Shown here piece by piece: positions 6,174 through 9,728 of a DNA stretch of 9,728 nt. The notes under the pieces were generated by a model. The model was not told the origin of the DNA. It did no database searches and saw only the letters and a list, made by a program, of their open reading frames with translations. Every line of letters begins with the position of its first letter. The stretch's first letter is position 1. The position numbers and the translations under genes were made by a program. Source of the stretch: Clostridia bacterium (GTDB taxonomy: Bacteria > Bacillota_A > Clostridia > Christensenellales > Borkfalkiaceae); the NCBI GenBank assembly GCA_017462505.1, contig JAFTQY010000007.1, positions 1-9,728 on the forward strand, in the 5' to 3' direction.

Positions 6174-6290
6174 TATAATAATAGTACAAAATCCCTTTTT
6201 TTGCGGGAGATTTCACGGTGTTTAGAGCGTGCGACTTAGCCTTGTGCGCTTTACCAACGGAAAAGGACGTAAAAACGGGCGGAGGTATTT
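6174..6290 (+). promoter_or_regulatory. Promoter and structured leader of cdaA
   Basis: TATAAT at 6174-6179 is a good -10; the best -35 at 17 bases (TTTATT, 6151-6156) is poor. The leader to the cdaA ATG would be about 100 bases and can form two hairpins. The first is AAATCCC (6189-6195) with GG-A-GATTT (6206-6213, one bulge). The second has arms at 6223-6234 and 6242-6253 making 12 consecutive RNA pairs, four of them G-U, around a seven-base loop. GGAGG at 6281-6285 then gives a strong ribosome-binding site. The leader does not resemble the ydaO c-di-AMP riboswitch in size or motif as far as I can see. Confidence 0.5.
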
Positions 6291-7157
6291 ATGGGAACAC
6301 AACTTCTGACAACCAGCTGGAATGTATTAAAAACGAACGCACAGGCGTTTTTTAACAACTTCGGCGCATTGCAGGTGGTAGAGATTATTCTGTTGTTCAC
6401 GGTCATTTTCTTCGTGTCGAAGATCTTGCGGGACAACGAAGCGACCAACCTGATGTTGGTATATTGGTGTATACTCGTGGGGGGCGGTTGTATTTCCGCG
6501 TTCGATAAGGACATCATGCCTGCGCCGATCTTCTTCCTGTTCGTGTTGCTCGTCTCCGCGACCATGCTGTTGCTGTTTAGCGTGGAAGTGAAAAAATATT
6601 TCTGGGACGTACGAACGACGACGGAAAAGCCCGTGGAAAAGGCGACGGGCGGCACGGAAGTCGTTTCGCAGGCGGAAACGGAGCGTTGCATGACGCATAT
6701 CGTCAAGGCGTTGCAGAACATGTCCAAAAACAACGTGGGCGCGCTCATCGTTCTCTCCAAAGGCGCGTTGCCTAAGCAGGTTTTGCAGAGCGGCGTTTCC
6801 ATCGACGCGGAAATTTCGACGCAGATGATCGAAGGGGTGTTTTTCCCGAAAGCGCCTTTGCACGACGGCGCAATGGTTATTCACGGACATAAAATTCAGG
6901 CGGCAGGGTGTTTCTTGCCCCTGACGCAAAAGACTAGCTATCCCAAGGAATACGGCACGCGCCACCGCGCGGCGATCGGGATCACCGAGGTTGCCAACGT
7001 GATCTCGTTGGTGGTGTCCGAGGAAACGGGGATCATTTCGATCGTAAAACAGGGCGCGGTAACGAGATATGCCGATTACGATATGCTCGTGGACGCGTTG
7101 AAGGATTATTACTGGCACGAAATGCCTTTGACGGAAAAGAAAGGGGCGCGGAGGTAA
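6291..7157 (+). CDS. cdaA: Diadenylate cyclase CdaA (membrane-bound c-di-AMP synthase)
   Basis: CdaA joins two ATP into cyclic di-AMP, which in Bacillota controls potassium and osmolyte transport and is linked to cell-wall homeostasis. The 288-residue protein has three hydrophobic helices (about 28-44, 52-70 and 78-98), a short linker with a Thr/Glu-rich stretch, and the DisA_N catalytic domain. The active-site motifs are intact: LHDGAMVI (DGA at 192-194) and GTRHRAAIG (RHR at 224-226), followed by SEETG (243-247). Start ATG 6291 has GGAGG at 6281-6285. In most Bacillota the next gene is cdaR, whose YbbR repeats regulate CdaA; here only a 34-codon frame follows, and glmM is not next. The C terminus is basic (KKGARR). 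Confidence in the identity is very high. Confidence 0.97.
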   Translation: MGTQLLTTSWNVLKTNAQAFFNNFGALQVVEIILLFTVIFFVSKILRDNEATNLMLVYWCILVGGGCISAFDKDIMPAPIFFLFVLLVSATMLLLFSVEVKKYFWDVRTTTEKPVEKATGGTEVVSQAETERCMTHIVKALQNMSKNNVGALIVLSKGALPKQVLQSGVSIDAEISTQMIEGVFFPKAPLHDGAMVIHGHKIQAAGCFLPLTQKTSYPKEYGTRHRAAIGITEVANVISLVVSEETGIISIVKQGAVTRYADYDMLVDALKDYYWHEMPLTEKKGARR

Positions 7158-7163
7158 CGGACA

Positions 7164-7268
7164 ATGAAGTTTGCAAGATTTTTGAAAAACGTATTCGTTT
7201 CTAAATTTTGGATCAAAGCGATCTGCGTGGGGCTTGCCTTTTTCGTGGTGTTGGCTTTGCACGTGTAA
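7164..7268 (+). CDS. 34-aa membrane peptide, possible CdaR reduced to its N-terminal anchor
   Basis: The ATG at 7164 follows the cdaA stop by six bases, and GGAGG at 7150-7154 (inside the last cdaA codons) gives a strong Shine-Dalgarno site at nine-base spacing. The 34-residue product has a basic N terminus (MKFARFLKN), a segment FVSKFWIKAICVG and a hydrophobic stretch GLAFFVVLALHV, then TAA. The pattern of FLKN, an aromatic-x-K segment and a single helix matches the N-terminal anchor that opens CdaR/YbbR proteins, which normally follow cdaA. The extracytoplasmic YbbR repeats are absent, and only 103 bases separate the stop from the aspartokinase gene, so no frameshift can restore them here. 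It may be a relic or a functional micro-partner of CdaA. The frame and ribosome site are seen; the CdaR link is inference. Confidence 0.65.
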   Translation: MKFARFLKNVFVSKFWIKAICVGLAFFVVLALHV

Positions 7269-7283
7269 GCTTTGGCAAAAAAC

Positions 7284-7319
7284 GCCCGCAGGGGCGGTAT
7301 AGCCCGCAGAGGCGGCATA
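7284..7319. repeat. Tandem pair of 18-bp GC-rich repeats
   Basis: GCCCGCAGGGGCGGTATA (7284-7301) is followed directly by GCCCGCAGAGGCGGCATA (7302-7319), identical at 16 of 18 positions. The first copy, with one base upstream, can fold as CGCCC (7283-7287) against GGGCG (7292-7296). No T-tract follows, so this is not an obvious terminator. It lies between the small membrane peptide and lysC. Confidence 0.8.
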
Positions 7320-7341
7320 GAGAGAAAGAAAAAGAGTTTTG

Positions 7342-7358
7342 GCGGCAGAGGTTGCCGC
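7342..7358 (+). other. Hairpin just upstream of the lysC ribosome-binding site
   Basis: GCGGCA (7342-7347) and TGCCGC (7353-7358) form a perfect 6-bp stem around the five-base loop GAGGT. The Shine-Dalgarno site AAGGAG begins at 7361, so the hairpin abuts the ribosome-binding site without covering it. The loop itself resembles a Shine-Dalgarno core. A role in translation is possible but unsupported beyond position. Confidence 0.45.
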
Positions 7359-7371
7359 GCAAGGAGTTTGT

Positions 7372-8697
7372 ATGGGATTGAAAGTTTGTAAGTTCGGCGG
7401 TACGTCGATGGCGAGCGGTAACGTGATTTTGTCCGCCGCAAAGATCGTCGAAAGCGACGAACAGCGTCGCTACGTGGTGGTTTCCGCGCCCGGTAAGCGG
7501 TTTAGCGGAGATATCAAGGTGACCGACCTTTTGTATAAGTGTTCGGACGAGGTCGAAACGGGGGATATTGCGGCGTTTAAGGAAACGTTTGAAAAGATCC
7601 GCGTGCGCTTTACGAACATCGAAAAGGAAATCGGCAGAGAGCTGCATATCAAAGACGGCTTGGACGAGGCGGAAAAGGAAATTTTAAACGGTGCAGGTCG
7701 TGATTATTGCGCCTCGCGCGGGGAATTTTTGGCGGCGAAAATTATGGCGGCGGTGTTAAACGTTCCCTTTGTGGACGCGACCGAGTTTGTCCGCTTTGAC
7801 GAGAACGGCGTGCTCGATCAGGAAAGGACGTTTGCGCTGGGCGCGGAGGTTTTAAAGGCGTATCCGCGCGCGGTTATTCCCGGGTTTTACGGCTTGGGCG
7901 CAAATGGTAAGGTCAAGACCTTTTCGCGCGGCGGCGGGGATATTTCGGGTTCGATCGTAGCCCGTTCGGTGTATGCGAATTTGTATGAAAACTGGACGGA
8001 CGTCAGCGGCTTTTACGTGTGCGATCCCCGTATCGTAAACTCGCCGAAATGGATTCCCGAGCTCACCTATCAGGAACTGCGCGAGCTTTCGTATATGGGC
8101 GCGAACGTTTTGCACAGCGAATCGATTTTCCCCGTGCGCAGCGCAGGGATTCCCATTCGTATCTGCAACACCTTCCGTCCTGAGGACGCGGGCACGTATA
8201 TCGTGAAGAACTCGACGCGGGATATCCGCGATTACGTCGTTACGGGTATTGCGGGCAAAAAAGATTTTACCTCGATCACCCTCGAAAAATCGTTGATGAA
8301 CTCGGAGGTCGGTTTTGTCGGAAAGGTGCTTTCGGTGATCGGCAAGCACGGCATTTCCTTTGAGCATTTGCCCTCGGGGATCGATACCATGTCTTTGGTT
8401 ATCGACAACGAATATTTAAAGGGCGGCGTTTTGCAGGAGCTCCTTGACGAGTTCACGGCGGCGGTGCACCCCGATAAAATTTACGCGCACGAAAATATCG
8501 CGCTGATCGCAACGGTTGGGCACGGTATGGCGAAGAACGTCGGTACGTCCGCGCGCCTTTTCAAGGCGCTCAGCGAGGCGGGGATCAACGTGAACATGAT
8601 CGACCAAGGGTCGAGCGAGCTCAACATTATCGTCGGCGTGGAAAACAAGGACTATGCGGATTGCTTAAAAGCGATCTACAATGAATTTTTTAATTGA
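7372..8697 (+). CDS. lysC: Aspartate kinase with two ACT domains (YclM/LysC-III type)
   Basis: Aspartokinase phosphorylates L-aspartate with ATP, the first step toward lysine, methionine, threonine and diaminopimelate for the cell wall. The 441-residue protein opens with KFGGTS (7-12), the nucleotide/aspartate-binding signature. It has ASRGEFLAAKIMA in the substrate region and FSRGGGDISGSIVA (SRGGGD at 185-190), then WTDVSGFYVCDPRIV and LSYMGANVLHSES, all classic in the amino-acid kinase fold. The C-terminal third holds two ACT domains, one around VGFVGKVLSVIGKHGISFEH and one around ALIATVGHGMAKNVGTSARL with INVNMIDQGSSELNIIVGV. Those predict feedback inhibition, most likely by lysine; the effector is inference. 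ATG 7372 is chosen over an upstream TTG because AAGGAG (7361-7366) precedes it. The gene ends with tandem TGA stops, and the hydrolase gene follows after 12 bases. Confidence 0.95.
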   Translation: MGLKVCKFGGTSMASGNVILSAAKIVESDEQRRYVVVSAPGKRFSGDIKVTDLLYKCSDEVETGDIAAFKETFEKIRVRFTNIEKEIGRELHIKDGLDEAEKEILNGAGRDYCASRGEFLAAKIMAAVLNVPFVDATEFVRFDENGVLDQERTFALGAEVLKAYPRAVIPGFYGLGANGKVKTFSRGGGDISGSIVARSVYANLYENWTDVSGFYVCDPRIVNSPKWIPELTYQELRELSYMGANVLHSESIFPVRSAGIPIRICNTFRPEDAGTYIVKNSTRDIRDYVVTGIAGKKDFTSITLEKSLMNSEVGFVGKVLSVIGKHGISFEHLPSGIDTMSLVIDNEYLKGGVLQELLDEFTAAVHPDKIYAHENIALIATVGHGMAKNVGTSARLFKALSEAGINVNMIDQGSSELNIIVGVENKDYADCLKAIYNEFFN

Positions 8698-8709
8698 TGA
8701 GGAAAACAA

Positions 8710-9546
8710 ATGAAGACGATTTCGGTGAATTTGAAAGACGTATATCCCTTTTTGCAGGGCGGTAAGCTGGACGGGCTGGTAACCGATTATCCGTACGACG
8801 GCGAAACGGATCAAAACTGGGCAAGACCGGCGGTGTTGGTGCTCCCGGGCGGCGGGTATGCAATGACCAGCCGTCGCGAAGGCGAGCCGATCGCCAGCGC
8901 CTTTTTGGGACAGGGCTTTCAGGTGTTCGTGCTCTGGTATCTTACCGTAACGGACGGGGTGCGCTATCCCGAAGAGCTTTTGGAGGCGGCGTCCGCGGTG
9001 GATTATATTAAACAGCACGCAAAGGAACTGAATGTAAACCCTGACGAGGTGTTTGTCGTCGGATTTTCCGCAGGCGGGCACTTGACGGGCAATCTTGCCG
9101 TCGAACACCAAAACGTATCGAAAAAAGCGGGCGTTGCGCTCAATTGTAAACCTGCGGGGGTAGGGCTTTGCTATCCTGTTATTTCAAATGTTCACGGGCA
9201 TTTCGCGTCCTTTGAAAATCTTTTAAACGGGTATTCAGAAGAGGAAAAAGCGGCGCTTATGAAAACGCTTAATCTCAACGAGGCGGTTTCCGAGCATACC
9301 CCGCCTGCGTTCATTTGGGCGACTGCGGACGATCAGGTTGTTCCCGGGGACAATGCGATCCGTTTTGCACAGGCAATGTCCGATCACGAACGGGATTACG
9401 AATTACATATTTATCCGCACGGCAGACACGGTTTGGCGACGGGGAATTTGGATATCAACCCCGAAGGACCGGAGCTGAAAAAGGCAAGACGTTGGGTAGA
9501 GGACTGCGCGGAATTCTTCCGTATGTATTGCGTAGAAAAATTCTAA
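8710..9546 (+). CDS. Alpha/beta hydrolase, acetyl-esterase/BD-FAE-like
   Basis: This 278-residue protein is a serine hydrolase of the esterase/lipase alpha/beta type. Visible elements are the oxyanion segment VLVLPGGGYAMTS (PGGGY at 46-50), the nucleophile elbow VVGFSAGGHL (GFSAGG, Ser120), the acid strand FIWATADDQVVP (Asp208 best fits the D-x-V-V-P spacing), and HIYPHGRHGLA, where His240 is the likely catalytic His. The complete triad predicts an active enzyme; similar proteins remove acetyl or feruloyl groups from plant polysaccharides, but the substrate cannot be told from sequence. There is no signal peptide, so it should be cytoplasmic. GAGGA at 8699-8703 overlaps the lysC tandem stops and gives a good ribosome site for ATG 8710, so it is probably translated from the lysC message. 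A terminator follows seven bases after its stop. Confidence 0.88.
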   Translation: MKTISVNLKDVYPFLQGGKLDGLVTDYPYDGETDQNWARPAVLVLPGGGYAMTSRREGEPIASAFLGQGFQVFVLWYLTVTDGVRYPEELLEAASAVDYIKQHAKELNVNPDEVFVVGFSAGGHLTGNLAVEHQNVSKKAGVALNCKPAGVGLCYPVISNVHGHFASFENLLNGYSEEEKAALMKTLNLNEAVSEHTPPAFIWATADDQVVPGDNAIRFAQAMSDHERDYELHIYPHGRHGLATGNLDINPEGPELKKARRWVEDCAEFFRMYCVEKF

Positions 9547-9552
9547 ACATAG

Positions 9553-9587
9553 CAAAAAAAAGAGGGCAAAACAGCTCTCTTTTTTTA
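9553..9587 (+). terminator. Intrinsic terminator of the cdaA-to-hydrolase operon
   Basis: GAGGGC (9562-9567) pairs with GCTCTC (9574-9579, one G-U) around AAAACA, extended by an A-tract on the left and a T-tract on the right (9580-9586). The A and T flanks make it likely to work on both strands. Confidence 0.88.
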
Positions 9588-9645
9588 TTGTATAGTAATA
9601 CCCCGCGTTAGACGCGGGGTTCAGGAAATGTTACACATATAATTC

Positions 9646-9674
9646 TTGAGAATAAAAACTCCTTTTGGTATAAT
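9646..9674 (+). promoter_or_regulatory. Strong promoter reading out of the window
   Basis: TTGAGA (9646-9651) and a perfect TATAAT (9669-9674) are 17 bases apart. The expected start is near 9681-9682, giving a leader of under 50 bases to AAGGAGG (9712-9718) and a start codon probably at or just beyond 9729. Confidence 0.8.
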
Positions 9675-9717
9675 AAAATTGAGGTCTGCAAACCCAATAA
9701 ATAAAAACCAAAAGGAG
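9659..9717 (+). promoter_or_regulatory. Inverted repeat masking the ribosome-binding site
   Basis: CTCCTTTTGGT (9659-9669) and ACCAAAAGGAG (9707-9717) are perfect 11-bp complements; the right arm contains nearly all of the AAGGAGG site at 9712-9718. Inside, ATTG-A-GGT (9678-9685) pairs with ACC-CAAT (9692-9698) with one bulge. The left arm lies between -35 and -10 and ends on the first base of the -10, so RNA begun at the local promoter would lack it, while RNA coming from upstream would contain it. Confidence 0.8.
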
Positions 9718-9728
9718 GACATTCAAGG

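Larger units (their letters stand above)
9590..9728 (+). mobile_element. Probable left end of an IS200/IS605-like element (continues past window)
   Basis: After the operon terminator come a perfect 9-bp GC-rich hairpin (ACCCCGCGT 9600-9608, loop TAG, ACGCGGGGT 9612-9620), a strong promoter, and an untranslated leader with an inverted repeat covering a Shine-Dalgarno site. IS200/IS605 elements have subterminal hairpins recognised by the Y1 transposase TnpA, and IS200's left end carries a terminator-like hairpin and an RNA stem that masks the tnpA ribosome site; this layout matches. No transposase residues are visible because the gene would begin at or after 9729, and the exact left boundary and its cleavage tetranucleotide cannot be fixed. 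The alternative is an ordinary gene with a self-masking leader. Confidence 0.55.

Noticed and set aside
6327..7262. A 311-codon minus-strand open frame opposite cdaA and the small peptide gene
   Set aside because: The product is Arg/His-rich low-quality sequence; cdaA on the + strand is certain.
7269..7371. Frameshifted continuation of CdaR with YbbR repeats
   Set aside because: Only 103 bases remain before the aspartokinase gene and no frame resembles a YbbR repeat, so a simple frameshift cannot explain the short product.
7269..7371. Lysine riboswitch ahead of lysC
   Set aside because: The gap is too short for the large L-box aptamer and shows none of its multi-helix architecture; there is also no terminator or anti-terminator pair.

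Overview
The window is a housekeeping stretch of a bacterial chromosome with every supportable gene on the + strand. Strong Shine-Dalgarno sites, sigma-A-type promoters, a CdaA-type c-di-AMP cyclase and the orders infB-rbfA-nrnA and comEC-holA point to a Bacillota (Clostridia-like) organism of roughly balanced GC content. The exact lineage cannot be read from the sequence. A purine-rich, AT-rich insert around 2411-3130 stands out from the rest.

Layout: (1) 1-2376 holds the 3' part of infB, then rbfA (sharing one base with infB), then a DHH-family nanoRNase/pAp phosphatase (nrnA-like) ending in a hairpin at 2381-2410. (2) 2411-3130 is an AT-rich accessory patch. It has its own promoter, a VOC-fold (glyoxalase/bleomycin-resistance) gene at about 29% GC, an orphan dyad resembling an ArsR/SmtB operator, and four 20-bp tandem repeats. 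(3) 3131-5039 holds a 68-aa Xre regulator and a ComEC-family channel without the usual C-terminal metallo-beta-lactamase domain. (4) 5133-6131 is holA with its own promoter and a hairpin over its stop. (5) 6174-9546 looks like one operon: a structured leader, cdaA, a 34-aa membrane peptide that looks like only the N-terminal anchor of CdaR, a two-ACT-domain aspartokinase, and an alpha/beta hydrolase, closed by a good terminator at 9553-9587. (6) From about 9590 the window appears to enter the left end of an IS200/IS605-like element: a GC-rich hairpin, a strong promoter, and an inverted repeat that can mask the Shine-Dalgarno site of a gene starting just past the window.

The genes cover translation initiation and ribosome maturation (infB, rbfA), nanoRNA or pApA turnover (nrnA), DNA uptake (comEC), replication (holA), c-di-AMP synthesis (cdaA) and entry to the aspartate pathway (lysC). 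A c-di-AMP maker and a possible pApA degrader lie about 4 kb apart. The least ordinary signals are the readthrough-proof start of the terminal element, the CdaR reduced to an anchor, the orphan operator plus repeat array, and the structured cdaA leader.
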